Assembly (NCBI RefSeq): GCF_016406145.1
Contig: NZ_CP066306.1
Coordinates: forward strand, 2,170,001 to 2,234,000
Length of the DNA stretch: 64,000 nt
Direction: 5' to 3'
Source: Pseudomonas putida
Lineage (GTDB): Bacteria > Pseudomonadota > Gammaproteobacteria > Pseudomonadales > Pseudomonadaceae
In this document: positions 1 to 8,994 of the stretch, one piece after another
Position numbering within the stretch: position 1 is the stretch's first letter
How the letters are laid out: every line of letters begins with the position of its first letter
Made by a program: the position numbers and the translations under genes
Notes under the pieces: generated by a model
Databases searched by the model: none
The model's input: the letters and a program-made list of their open reading frames with translations, nothing else
What the model was told of the DNA's origin: nothing

Positions 1-981
1 GAAGTCATGTGCGATGCCGCCGCTAAGCTGCCCGATAGCCTCCATTTTTTGCGCCTGACGCAGGGCCTGCTCTGCCTTGGCAAGGCGTTGTTGCTCCTGT
101 ACCCGTTCGCTGATGTCGTAGGCGAACAGGTAGGCGCCCACCGGCGTACCTGCAGCATCACGCAGGGCATTGAAGCGCAGTTCATAATGGCGCTGGTCTG
201 GTTGCTGGCCGAATGCACCGATCGCGGTGAACTGCTCGCCCTGCAGTGCCCGTCGCCACAAGGGCAGGATCGCATTCCGGTCAGCGGCATTGTCACCCAT
301 CAGGGGCGGCATGAGGGCACCGACTTCCGGTGTCTGGCCATACAGGAACCGGAAGTCTTCCCTGGCCTTGCGATTGACGGCCAGCCAGTGCATGCCGTTA
401 TCGAGCACATGCACGTTGGCTGCGCTCTGGTCGATAAGCTCTGCGAACAGGCTGCGCTGTGCCAAGGCTTCGTTGACCCTTTGCTCCAGGTGCGCATTGA
501 GCTGCTCAAGGGCCTGCTCGGTGTTGCGCCGCTCGGTAACATCCTTGAACAGAACCGCAAGCTGCCGGCGCTGCGGCGGCTCGATGCGAAAGGTACTTAC
601 TGACAATATGCGGCCGCTGGCTCGCAGTTCCTGTTCGAATTGCAGCGGGGCGCCGGTATGCAGCACTGGACCGTAACGGGCAACCCAAGCGTCGGCTTCA
701 TCAGGCAATATTTCGCGCATTTTCTGGCCGGTGACGTCAGCGATGCCGGCATGCCTGGCGTAGGCGGGGTTGACGAGCACGTGCACGTAATCACTCAGCG
801 GGCCATGCGGGCCGTCAATGAATTCGATGATGCAAAAGCCTTCGTCCATGGTGTCGAACAGAAAGCGGTAGACATCGAGGCCCGGATGCGGCTGTTGCTG
901 CAGTTCGGTTTCAAGCTGCGCGTTACGTTGGCGCAGGGTAGCGATTTCTTCACGCAGGGCGAGCATCTCGTTCAGAGGCAT
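1..981 (-). CDS. PAS-domain sensor histidine kinase, partial (cut by left edge)
   Basis: The frame is open from an ATG at 981 down to base 1 (327 codons). The start was chosen because it is the first ATG before a continuous PAS-like coding frame. A coiled N-terminus (LREEIATLRQRNAQLE) is followed by two PAS-like segments, near residues 43-150 (DTMDEGFCIIEF) and 168-290 (DQSAANVHVLDNGMHWLAVN). The last residues are a classical H-box, GQLSGGIAHDF, with the phospho-acceptor His about three residues before the edge. The dimerisation/ATPase part and any receiver domain lie outside the window. No membrane segment is visible in this part, so it is probably a cytosolic sensor. The ligand cannot be inferred. 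Confidence 0.85.
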   Translation of the reverse strand, partial: MPLNEMLALREEIATLRQRNAQLETELQQQPHPGLDVYRFLFDTMDEGFCIIEFIDGPHGPLSDYVHVLVNPAYARHAGIADVTGQKMREILPDEADAWVARYGPVLHTGAPLQFEQELRASGRILSVSTFRIEPPQRRQLAVLFKDVTERRNTEQALEQLNAHLEQRVNEALAQRSLFAELIDQSAANVHVLDNGMHWLAVNRKAREDFRFLYGQTPEVGALMPPLMGDNAADRNAILPLWRRALQGEQFTAIGAFGQQPDQRHYELRFNALRDAAGTPVGAYLFAYDISERVQEQQRLAKAEQALRQAQKMEAIGQLSGGIAHDF

Positions 982-1083
982 GGCGACGTCCGGCAGCAGT
1001 GCGTGGCCAAGACTTTAGCGCGACGGCTATGGATATGCCTATCCGCCACCGTGCCAGATTGCGCACGAGTAGGCAGTTTGCCG

Positions 1084-2493
1084 TCAGAACGAGCGGATTA
1101 TGCGGCCCAGGGTGTCCATGGCCCGCTCGGCGGTGTCGCTCCAAGGGGTGCCGTAGTTCAGGCGGATGCAGTTGCCAAAGCGGCGGGTGGGCGAAAATAT
1201 AGGCCCCGGAGCGATGCTGATGCCCTGGGCCAAGGCCATGTGGAACAGCTTCAGTGCATCTATCCGTTCGGGCAATTCCAGCCACAGAAAGTAGCCGCCA
1301 GAAGGCTGGCTGACTCGCGTCTGCGCGGGAAAATACCGCGAGATGGCGGCAAGCATGTTGGCCTGCTGGCCTTCCAGGGCATAGCGCAGTTTGCGCAAGT
1401 GGCGGTCATACCCGCCGTGTTCCAGGTAGTCGGCAATGGCGGCCTGGGCCGGCATCGAGGCGCACAGCGAGGTCATCAGCTTGAGCCGTTCGATCTTCTG
1501 GGCAAAGCGCCCCGCGGCCACCCAGCCGATGCGGTAACCGGGCGCCAGGCTCTTGGCGAATGAGCCGCAGTGCATGACCAGGCCTTGCGTGTCGAAGGCC
1601 TTGGCGGGCTTGGGCGCCTGTTGCGAGTAATACAGCTCGGCGTAGACATCGTCCTCGATCAGTGGCACCTGATGGCGCTGCAGCAACGCCACCAATGCCT
1701 GTTTCTTCGCCTCGGGCATACTCGCGCCCATCGGGTTCTGGAAGTTGGTCATGCACCACACGGCTTTGACCGGATGCTTCTCCAAGGTCTGGGCGAGCGC
1801 GGCCAGGTCCATGCCCTCGCGCGGCTGCACTGGAATCTCCAACGCTTTAAGCTTGAGCCGTTCCAGCACCTGCAGGCAGGCGTAGAAGGCCGGTGCTTCG
1901 ACCGCCACCAGGTCACCCGGCTCGGTGACCGCCTGCAGGCACAGGTTCAGTGCTTCCAGCGCACCGTTGGTTATCAGCAACTCCTCCATGGGCAGCATCA
2001 GCCCGCCGACCATGTAGCGCAGGGCGATCTGCCGGCGCAGTTGCGGGTTGCCCGGTGACAGGTCGGTGACCACCATGCGCGGGTCCATGGCCCGGCTGGC
2101 GCTGGCCAGCGAGCGCGACAGACGCTGCAGCGGGAACAGTTCCGGGCTGGGGAATGCCGACCCGAACGGCACGGTGTTCGGGTCTTTGATCGAGTCGAGA
2201 ATCGAGAACACCAAGGCGCTGACATCCACGTCAGTCGATTCGCTCAGCGGCTCCAGTGGCTGTGGCTCGCTGAACTGACGCGGTGCATGGGCAGTGACGA
2301 AATAGCCTGAACGCGGCCGTGCGCGAATCAGCCCGCGGCGTTCGAGCAGGTAGTAAGCCTGGAACACGGTCGAGGGGCTGACGCCGTGTGTCTGGCTGGC
2401 GTAGCGCACCGAAGGCACGCGCTGGCCGGGGCCGAGCACGCCGGAGCGGATCAGTTCGGCAATGTCGTCGGCGAATCGTTCATAGCGTTTCAT
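1084..2493 (-). CDS. MocR-type regulator: GntR winged helix fused to class I aminotransferase domain
   Basis: The protein has 469 residues when started at MKRYERFADDIAEL. An in-frame start 39 bases upstream exists but adds residues unlike the family. The first ~75 residues are a GntR winged helix (VRYASQTHGVSPSTVFQAYYLLERRGLI). The rest is a fold-type I aminotransferase with the PLP-site motif SFAKSLAPGYRIGW, whose Lys is the expected Schiff-base residue, and LIEDDVYAELYY. Members usually act as PLP-sensing transcription factors for amino-acid or vitamin B6-related genes. It stands alone between a sensor kinase and a small gene, so the target is unknown. Confidence 0.88.
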   Translation of the reverse strand: MKRYERFADDIAELIRSGVLGPGQRVPSVRYASQTHGVSPSTVFQAYYLLERRGLIRARPRSGYFVTAHAPRQFSEPQPLEPLSESTDVDVSALVFSILDSIKDPNTVPFGSAFPSPELFPLQRLSRSLASASRAMDPRMVVTDLSPGNPQLRRQIALRYMVGGLMLPMEELLITNGALEALNLCLQAVTEPGDLVAVEAPAFYACLQVLERLKLKALEIPVQPREGMDLAALAQTLEKHPVKAVWCMTNFQNPMGASMPEAKKQALVALLQRHQVPLIEDDVYAELYYSQQAPKPAKAFDTQGLVMHCGSFAKSLAPGYRIGWVAAGRFAQKIERLKLMTSLCASMPAQAAIADYLEHGGYDRHLRKLRYALEGQQANMLAAISRYFPAQTRVSQPSGGYFLWLELPERIDALKLFHMALAQGISIAPGPIFSPTRRFGNCIRLNYGTPWSDTAERAMDTLGRIIRSF

Positions 2494-2616
2494 GAGGGCT
2501 CGGCAAGCAGGGTGAACAGGCAATTCACCCACACTATGGCCCCGAAGCGGTTTTCAGTACAGGCTCAGGCCATGCACTAAAAACCGTATCAGTTGCTGGT
2601 CAGTGCCTCTGCCGCG

Positions 2617-2856
2617 CTAGATTACCGAGCCAGGAACGCTCGCCTTCAAATGCCTTCGGCTGTCCACCGCACCGGCGACGGTCAGCGCGTCGGCTTCGGC
2701 TTCGGTGATCGGGACACGCTGGCCTGCGAGCAGTGCCACAGACATGTGCAACTGCTCATCTGTGACGATCTCGATGTCCGGGCCATCGCCTTCGATGCGC
2801 AGGTCTTCGCCTATGAGCGTGCAGCGGCGGGTGCTTTCTTCGATTTCGACGGGCAT
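2617..2856 (-). CDS. small conserved protein, resembles the Pseudomonas DUF3203 family
   Basis: 79 residues from MPVEIEES. The start was chosen for the GGAGGA ribosome site 5-8 bases upstream; the longer open frame has no such site. The C-terminal half (RVPITEAEADALTVAGAVD) matches my recollection of the small Pseudomonas DUF3203 proteins. It has no signal peptide, membrane segment or cysteine motif. The function is unknown. Confidence 0.7.
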   Translation of the reverse strand: MPVEIEESTRRCTLIGEDLRIEGDGPDIEIVTDEQLHMSVALLAGQRVPITEAEADALTVAGAVDSRRHLKASVPGSVI

Positions 2857-3047
2857 GGGGTGGTCCTCCGGGTTGCGGTTACAGGTGTGACCGCGACCGG
2901 TAGCAGGTTGCTGCATCAAGCTGCTGCACGGCACTTTAGCGGGCGTGCACGGGTCAACCGACAAAGGCGCCCCTCCCGGCCTTTTCGCCTGCATTGCTCG
3001 TAAATGGAAGGTAGGGGCAGCACACAGCTTGCGTCTGAGAACGACCC

Positions 3048-3566
3048 ATGGACCTCATCTGGCAAACCATTCAAGCAGAATTCGCCGACATCACCGAAGT
3101 GCGCGAAGTCACCCGTATCATCCTGCGCTTGCTGATGGCAGCCATTCTGGGTGCCATTCTGGGCTTCGAGCGTGAGCACAAAGGCAAGTCCGCTGGTGTG
3201 CGTACACATATGCTGGTGTCGATGGGCGCCGCATTATTCGTGCTGGCGCCAAGCATGGCCGGTGCCGACGAGCAGGCCTTGAGCCGGGTGATCCAGGGTA
3301 TCGTCGCCGGTATCGGTTTTCTCGGTGCCGGCACCATCCTCAAAGGTAATGGCCGCGATACCAGTCACGTCAAAGGCCTGACCACGGCCGCCGGCCTGTG
3401 GATGACGGCCGCAATCGGTACCGCTGCAGGCATGGGGCGTGAGGCGACGGCGCTGATCAGCACAGTGCTTGCGCTGCTGGTGCTGGCCACGATGCCGATA
3501 GTGGTGGAGAAGGTCGAGGGGCAGGACGAGGAGAAACAGCAGGAGGAGGAGGGCAGGAAGCACTGA
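3048..3566 (+). CDS. MgtC/SapB family inner-membrane protein
   Basis: 172 residues. Hydrophobic segments sit near residues 25-45, 58-75, 85-105, 110-125 and 140-155. The MgtC-family pattern GAILGFEREHKGKSAGVRTHMLV is followed by GAGTILKGNG...VKGLTTAAGLW. MgtC proteins are linked to magnesium limitation, acid tolerance and control of membrane ATPase; the role here is inferred from family only. The C-terminus is a short acidic tail (DEEKQQEEEG). The gene ends against the 3' end of the opposing sRNA, and the hairpin at 3565-3586 could serve both. Confidence 0.9.
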   Translation: MDLIWQTIQAEFADITEVREVTRIILRLLMAAILGAILGFEREHKGKSAGVRTHMLVSMGAALFVLAPSMAGADEQALSRVIQGIVAGIGFLGAGTILKGNGRDTSHVKGLTTAAGLWMTAAIGTAAGMGREATALISTVLALLVLATMPIVVEKVEGQDEEKQQEEEGRKH

Positions 3567-3586
3567 GGGGAGCCGAAGCTCCCCTC
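3565..3586. terminator. strong GC hairpin, terminator shared by mgtC and the opposing sRNA
   Basis: A perfect 9-bp stem (GAGGGGAGC / GCTCCCCTC) closes a four-base loop that reads TTCG on the minus strand. It sits on the mgtC stop codon and would be the 3' hairpin of the minus-strand sRNA. There is no clear U-run on either side, so termination efficiency is uncertain. Confidence 0.6.
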
Positions 3587-3918
3587 AAAGCGTTGTTGCC
3601 TGCTCTTTTCTTATTATTGAGGCTGGCCTTTTGTTGTTTTTGTAGGCCTGCCTTGGTGTTGCGGGTGACCCCCAACCGGGGTCAAGAGCAAACGTATTTT
3701 TTTGAGCGCTGACCTGCTTTCATCCTGAGGATCCGATGCTGACTGCCGCTACCTTAAGGTAGTTTTATTGTTCTGTGCCAGACCGCGGGGCGAACCCCTG
3801 AAAAGCGTGTCTACTCCAAAAAAATCTGCTTGCTACGCCTCTGCCGTGTTGTTCTTGTTATGTCAGAGCCGTTACATGTTGTTTTTATTGGGTGTCGCAT
3901 TTTTTGTTGTTGTTGTAC
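3565..3918 (-). ncRNA. crcY: CrcZ/CrcY-type regulatory RNA that sequesters Hfq/Crc
   Basis: The 530-base gap has no credible ORF. On the minus strand it is a ~350-nt A-rich transcript carrying at least six CA-type motifs (AAnAAnAA): 3901-3917 (ACAACAACAACAA), 3877-3890, 3847-3860, 3762-3774, 3629-3643 (AAAAACAACAAAA) and 3606-3620. It starts about 12 bases after a sigma-54 promoter and ends in the 3565-3586 hairpin. CrcZ and CrcY of P. putida are CbrB/RpoN-driven RNAs that bind Hfq/Crc and relieve catabolite repression. I recall crcY of KT2440 lying between an HMG-CoA lyase gene and an mgtC-like gene, as here. Exact ends are estimated. Confidence 0.85.
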
Positions 3919-3927
3919 CAAAGATAT

Positions 3928-3944
3928 AGCAGGCGCCGTGCCAA
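3928..3944 (-). promoter_or_regulatory. sigma-54 (RpoN) promoter of the CrcY-like RNA
   Basis: The minus strand reads TTGGCACGGCGCCTGCT. The -24 GG and -12 GC are separated by exactly ten bases, as the RpoN consensus requires. It lies just upstream of the first CA-rich motif, giving a predicted start near 3918. CbrB-dependent RpoN promoters drive the known Crc RNAs. Confidence 0.85.
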
Positions 3945-4097
3945 CTTTTAAAAGCCCTTAAAAATCAATGTATTAGCCGGGATTGCATGATTCGGGTGAC
4001 GTGAAATTCTGTCGAATTGTTTCCCTGTTACCCGATTTTTTGCTGACGGCTGTGGGGGCGGTAACACTCGCCCACACATTCGTGACAACCGTGTGAA

Positions 4098-4997
4098 TCA
4101 CTGTGCGCTGCGTGCCCGCGCCACACGCGAGCCGTTGGCCCGGCCCAGCACCTTGCTGATCCGCTGCCCGGCAGCGATCAAGCGGTCCAGGTCAATGCCG
4201 GTTTCAATCCCTAGCCCCTGCAGCAGGTACACCACATCCTCGGTGGCGATATTGCCCGTGGCGCCCTTGGCATAGGGGCACCCCCCAAGGCCGGCCACCG
4301 AGCTGTCGAACACACTGATGCCTTCGAGCAGGCTGGCATACACGTTGGCCAGCGCCTGGCCGTAGGTATCGTGGAAGTGCCCGGCCAGTTGCTCACGCGG
4401 CACGTGCGCCGAGACTACCTCGAACAGCCTGCGGGTATCGCCTGCGGTGCCAGTACCGATGGTGTCACCCAGGGAGACTTCGTAGCAGCCCATCTCGTGC
4501 AGCGCCTTGGCCACCGGGGCGACCTGTTCGGCACTGACCCTGCCCTCATATGGGCAGCCGAGCACGCAGGAAACGTAACCGCGTACCCGCACACCGTGGC
4601 TGCGCGCCGCCTGCATGATCGGCTCGAAACGGTTGAGGCTTTCACTGATCGAGCAATTGATGTTGCGCTGGGAAAACGCCTCGGACGCGGCAGCGAACAC
4701 CGCCACTTCCTTCACCCCGGCTGCCAGGGCGTCTTCGAAGCCGCGCAGGTTGGGCGCCAGGGCGGCATAGGTAACACCCGCGCGTTGCTCGATAGCCGCG
4801 AACACGTCGGCAGAGCCGGCCATCTGCGGCACCCATTTGGGCGAAACGAAACTGCCGACTTCAATGTAGGCCAACCCGGCGTCGGTAAGGTCGTCGACCA
4901 GCCGCACCTTGTCGGCGACGCTGATGGGCTGGGCTTCGTTCTGCAGGCCGTCGCGGGGGCCGACTTCGACCAGGCGGACTTTTTCGGGCAAAGGCAT
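4098..4997 (-). CDS. mvaB: hydroxymethylglutaryl-CoA lyase
   Basis: 299 residues from MPLPEKVRLVEVGPRDGLQNE. The upstream in-frame ATG at 5021 overlaps the regulator gene and lacks a better ribosome site. The enzyme cleaves HMG-CoA to acetoacetate and acetyl-CoA at the end of leucine/isovalerate degradation. Seen: the GPRDGLQNE metal and substrate motif, and the HMG-CoA lyase signature VAGLGGCPYAKGATGN with its catalytic Cys. Length is normal for the family. It lies directly behind a MerR-type regulator on the same strand and is probably co-transcribed with it. Confidence 0.93.
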   Translation of the reverse strand: MPLPEKVRLVEVGPRDGLQNEAQPISVADKVRLVDDLTDAGLAYIEVGSFVSPKWVPQMAGSADVFAAIEQRAGVTYAALAPNLRGFEDALAAGVKEVAVFAAASEAFSQRNINCSISESLNRFEPIMQAARSHGVRVRGYVSCVLGCPYEGRVSAEQVAPVAKALHEMGCYEVSLGDTIGTGTAGDTRRLFEVVSAHVPREQLAGHFHDTYGQALANVYASLLEGISVFDSSVAGLGGCPYAKGATGNIATEDVVYLLQGLGIETGIDLDRLIAAGQRISKVLGRANGSRVARARSAQ

Positions 4998-5017
4998 GGC
5001 GGGGTTCCTGTGGCAGG

Positions 5018-5416
5018 TCAACGGTTGTCGTTATTGTTCAACGTTGCGGCCAGGGCCTGTTCACAACGTTCCTGGGCGGTGTCCAGCTCCAGTTGCATCT
5101 GGTGGATGTCGAGCATCTGCTGCTCAAGCTGGGCGCGGCGCTCGGTGATTTTTGCCAGCATGCTGTTGAGTTGCTTGAGGTTGCCGCTGCTGGGGTCGTA
5201 GAGCTCGATCAGTTCACGGCATTCGGCGAGCGAGAAACCGATGCGCTTGCCACGCAGTATCAGCTTCAGGCTGACCTTGTCGCGTGCCGAATAGATGCGC
5301 TCCAGGCCACGGCGCTCCGGGCTGAGCAGGCCCTGTTCCTCATAGAAACGGATGGCGCGGGTGGTGATGTCCAGCTCGCGGGACAGGTCGGAGATGCTGT
5401 AGGTCTGGGTGCTCAT
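5018..5416 (-). CDS. MerR-family regulator, probably of leucine/acyl-CoA catabolism
   Basis: 132 residues. The N-terminal MerR helix-turn-helix YSISDLSRELDITTRAIRFYEEQGLL is followed by the wing R..R.Y and a long C-terminal coiled coil (residues 80-125). No effector cysteines are present, so it is not a metal or redox sensor. The family resembles LiuR-type regulators that control leucine and isovalerate genes, which fits the HMG-CoA lyase gene that follows about 20 bases downstream. That assignment rests on context. Confidence 0.85.
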   Translation of the reverse strand: MSTQTYSISDLSRELDITTRAIRFYEEQGLLSPERRGLERIYSARDKVSLKLILRGKRIGFSLAECRELIELYDPSSGNLKQLNSMLAKITERRAQLEQQMLDIHQMQLELDTAQERCEQALAATLNNNDNR

Positions 5417-5526
5417 GCGTGGGCTCGGCGTTGAGTATGACGGTATCCTGAATGCAGGTTGACGTAAACGTCAAGCAGGGTGTTGCAGATGTGTCGCTCC
5501 TTGCCGCCCAGTACAGGCATTGCCAA

Positions 5527-6405
5527 TCAATCAGGCTGCACTGAGCGACGATAACCATTGGGTGTTTGCCCACTCAGGCGCTTGAAGAACCGTGCAAAGT
5601 AGGTCGGATCACTGAACCCCAGGCTGTCCGACAACTGCCCGATGCTCATGCGTGTGTAGATCAGGTTTCGTTGTGCCTCCAGCAGCAGCCGCTGGTGCAC
5701 CAGTTGCAGTGCGGTCTGCCCGCTCAATGCCCGGCACAGCTGGTTGAGCTGCAGGCTCGGGATTTTCAACCGCGCGGCAAAGTCCTCCACCGACAGGTGC
5801 TCACGGTAGTGCGCTTCGACCAGGCGCAGGTATTGCCCCAGCAACTGGCGGTCACGTTCGTCGCGGTTGCGTGGCGCCTGGCCCAGTTGCTGGCGACGGC
5901 TGATCCACACCATCAGCGCGGTCACCAGGGCTTCGAGCAGGGGCGCGCGTGCCGGGGCATGGCCTTGGTACTCCTGCTGCAGCGTGTCGATCAGGCTGCG
6001 CAGAGGCACACGGTCCTTGCCCAACGGGTAACAGGCAGGCTTGGCCAGCACCCCCAGCGGTGCACCCAGGCGCTGCTCAAGGTTGGCGACCAGGGCGGTG
6101 CCGAAGGTCAGCACATGCCCCTGGATATCGGCACTGAAGCGAAAACCGTGCACGGTCAGCGGTGGTACCACCTGGATTGCCGCTTCGCCAATGGCGCTGC
6201 GCACGCCCTCGATCTCTACCTGAGCCTGGCCACGTTGCACATACAGCAACTGAAAAAGCTCGGCGTGTTGGTGCGGTTTGATTTCCCAGTGGTGCAGGCG
6301 GCTACGGGCGGGGATCGACTCGCAATGCAGCAAGTCCGTACCGGGCCATGCCTGGTTTTCGCCATACAACTGAAACAGCGGGACGCCGGGGAGTGAAGAT
6401 TTCAT
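5527..6405 (-). CDS. pobR: AraC/XylS-family activator of pobA
   Basis: 292 residues. An N-terminal cupin-like effector domain (HQHAELFQLLYVQRGQAQVEIEG, residues 40-70) is followed by two C-terminal AraC helix-turn-helix motifs (LQLNQLCRALSGQTALQL; SIGQLSDSLGFSDPTYFARFFKR). The gene is divergent from pobA with a 130-base intergenic region, the typical layout of the AraC-type PobR/PobC activator of Pseudomonas, which responds to 4-hydroxybenzoate. It differs from the IclR-type PobR of Acinetobacter. Confidence 0.88.
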   Translation of the reverse strand: MKSSLPGVPLFQLYGENQAWPGTDLLHCESIPARSRLHHWEIKPHQHAELFQLLYVQRGQAQVEIEGVRSAIGEAAIQVVPPLTVHGFRFSADIQGHVLTFGTALVANLEQRLGAPLGVLAKPACYPLGKDRVPLRSLIDTLQQEYQGHAPARAPLLEALVTALMVWISRRQQLGQAPRNRDERDRQLLGQYLRLVEAHYREHLSVEDFAARLKIPSLQLNQLCRALSGQTALQLVHQRLLLEAQRNLIYTRMSIGQLSDSLGFSDPTYFARFFKRLSGQTPNGYRRSVQPD

Positions 6406-6432
6406 GAGGGGCTGGCCTGTCCGTTAATCGAA

Positions 6433-6449
6433 CACTTTTTATAAAAGTG
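6433..6449. promoter_or_regulatory. palindrome in the pobR-pobA intergenic region
   Basis: CACTTTT-TAT-AAAAGTG is a 7+7 bp perfect inverted repeat located 28 bases upstream of pobR and about 87 bases upstream of pobA. Its position fits an activator or operator site for the divergent pair. AraC-type regulators more often use direct repeats, so the bound protein is uncertain. Confidence 0.4.
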
Positions 6450-6520
6450 CAGATTTTGCATGGGATAGCACAGCTAATCGGCCCGTGCTGCCCGTAAAAA
6501 TGCAAGTAGAAATCTAATAA

Positions 6521-7723
<1,203 letters not shown>

Positions 7724-7810
7724 GGGCAGTGCATTTAGAGCTGTTGAGATCAAAAAAAAGGCCTGCAGGTTAATGCCGGTCAGTTAGCGTTATCAGGGCT
7801 GCTATGCAGC

Positions 7811-7836
7811 CCCATCGCCGGTTTGCCGGCGATGGG
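7811..7836. terminator. 11-bp hairpin downstream of pobA, possible bidirectional terminator
   Basis: CCCATCGCCGG and CCGGCGATGGG pair perfectly around a four-base loop. It sits in the convergent gap between pobA and a small minus-strand gene. The sequence type (GCCGGC-rich hairpin) recurs in intergenic gaps of this window, so it may also be a repeat element. Confidence 0.45.
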
Positions 7837-7854
7837 CCTCGGAAATAGCGAAGA

Positions 7855-8034
7855 TCAATGCGCCTGCGCGTGACGGCGCACCCGATTGACCGGCTGCTGC
7901 TTGGCCGGAAGCTGCGGTGGCAGGTGGTGATGCTGTGCATGACGCCGCACGATGCGTAGTACACCCCAGAGCATGGCGGCAGCGACGCTAAGCCACATAC
8001 CTACCAGCATGAGGATTGCCATGGTCAGGCTCAT
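7855..8034 (-). CDS. small single-pass membrane protein, unknown function
   Basis: 59 residues, missed by a longer ORF cutoff. The start ATG is preceded by a near-perfect Shine-Dalgarno run (GGAGAAGGAGG). Residues 4-28 form one hydrophobic helix (MAILMLVGMWLSVAAAMLWG), followed by a basic, His-rich cytoplasmic tail (RRHAQHHHLPP). There is no lipobox. I do not recognise a family. Confidence 0.6.
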   Translation of the reverse strand: MSLTMAILMLVGMWLSVAAAMLWGVLRIVRRHAQHHHLPPQLPAKQQPVNRVRRHAQAH

Positions 8035-8247
8035 GTCTACCTCCTTCTCTTGGGCCAGCTTTCGGCTCGCCCTCCAGATATTGCTTTAGTCTAGCTCCCG
8101 CTGCGTGACGTTCCATCTATCGAAGGTCTAATGCTTGGTTCGTTTGGTTCCAAGCCCGCACCGGGCTATACCCACGTCGCCTGGCGTCCTATGATCGTGG
8201 CTCAAGGCCGGGCGTTGCCAGCCTGGCGCCAGAACAAGCGAGTGTCC

Positions 8248-8934
8248 ATGGTGCAAATTTCCTCCAAGTCCCGGGTTTTCGAGCCGCGCCGCCTGATGGT
8301 GGCCTGCCTGCTGGCCGCGAGCCTCTCAGGCTGTGCCGGCACGCCGCCGGCCGCCGTCAAGGGCGTTGCGCAGCGGGTCGAGATCAGCAGCGTGCCGTTC
8401 TACCGAGGCAACGCCAACCACAGTGGGGCCATGGCGCTGGCGGCGTTGCTCTCGCAGCAGGGCGCGCCGATCACCCCAGGGCTGCTGGACAAGCCGCTGA
8501 ACCTGCCGCAGGGCGCCGAGTCGCTGGGCACCGGCATCCCGCGCGTGGCTCGCGATTACGGCAGGGTCGTATACCCGCTCGACAAACAGCTGGACGCCCT
8601 GTTGACCCAGGTCGCTGCAGGCAACCCGGTGCTGGTGCGTTTTCAGGAAGGTTCGGCGTGGTGGAGCGAGCCGCGCTACGCGGTGCTGATCGGTTTTGAC
8701 CGTTACAAGCAGAGGGTGCTGCTGCGTTCAGGGATGCACCGGCGGCAGATGATGGCCTTCGATGATTTCACGTCGGCGTGGGCGCAAGAGGGGAGCTGGG
8801 CAATACTGGTACAGCCGCCGCGGCAACTGCCGGCCCAGGTGGACCGGCAGCGCTGGCTGCAGGCTGCCGACGAGTTAGCCCGTGCGGGCCAGGAATTGGC
8901 GGCGAAGCAGGCCGTGGACAGCCTGGAAAGGTAA
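8248..8934 (+). CDS. lipoprotein with a degenerate C39-peptidase-like domain
   Basis: 228 residues from MVQISSKSRVF; a second possible start is the Met 15 residues on. The lipobox LAASLSGC gives a lipidated Cys near residue 29. The body resembles the Pseudomonas C39-like lipoproteins (VPFYRG..., GNPVLVRF, RYAVLIGFD, VLLRSG). However, the catalytic Cys position reads NHSG instead of QCGP, and the catalytic His position reads RYAV instead of HYAV. It therefore looks like a non-catalytic relative. There is no obvious operon partner. Confidence 0.75.
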   Translation: MVQISSKSRVFEPRRLMVACLLAASLSGCAGTPPAAVKGVAQRVEISSVPFYRGNANHSGAMALAALLSQQGAPITPGLLDKPLNLPQGAESLGTGIPRVARDYGRVVYPLDKQLDALLTQVAAGNPVLVRFQEGSAWWSEPRYAVLIGFDRYKQRVLLRSGMHRRQMMAFDDFTSAWAQEGSWAILVQPPRQLPAQVDRQRWLQAADELARAGQELAAKQAVDSLER

Positions 8935-8994
8935 GCCACCTGCACAGGCCAGATCCCCGGCAAGCCGGCGATCAGGCCAGTGCAGGCAACATCA

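Noticed and set aside
4371..5201. Long plus-strand ORF opposite HMG-CoA lyase and the MerR gene
   Set aside because: It is an antisense shadow; both minus-strand genes have complete family motifs.
7770..7964. 64-codon minus-strand ORF near the small membrane gene
   Set aside because: It overlaps the 59-codon gene in another frame, lacks a ribosome site and has no hydrophobic or other pattern.
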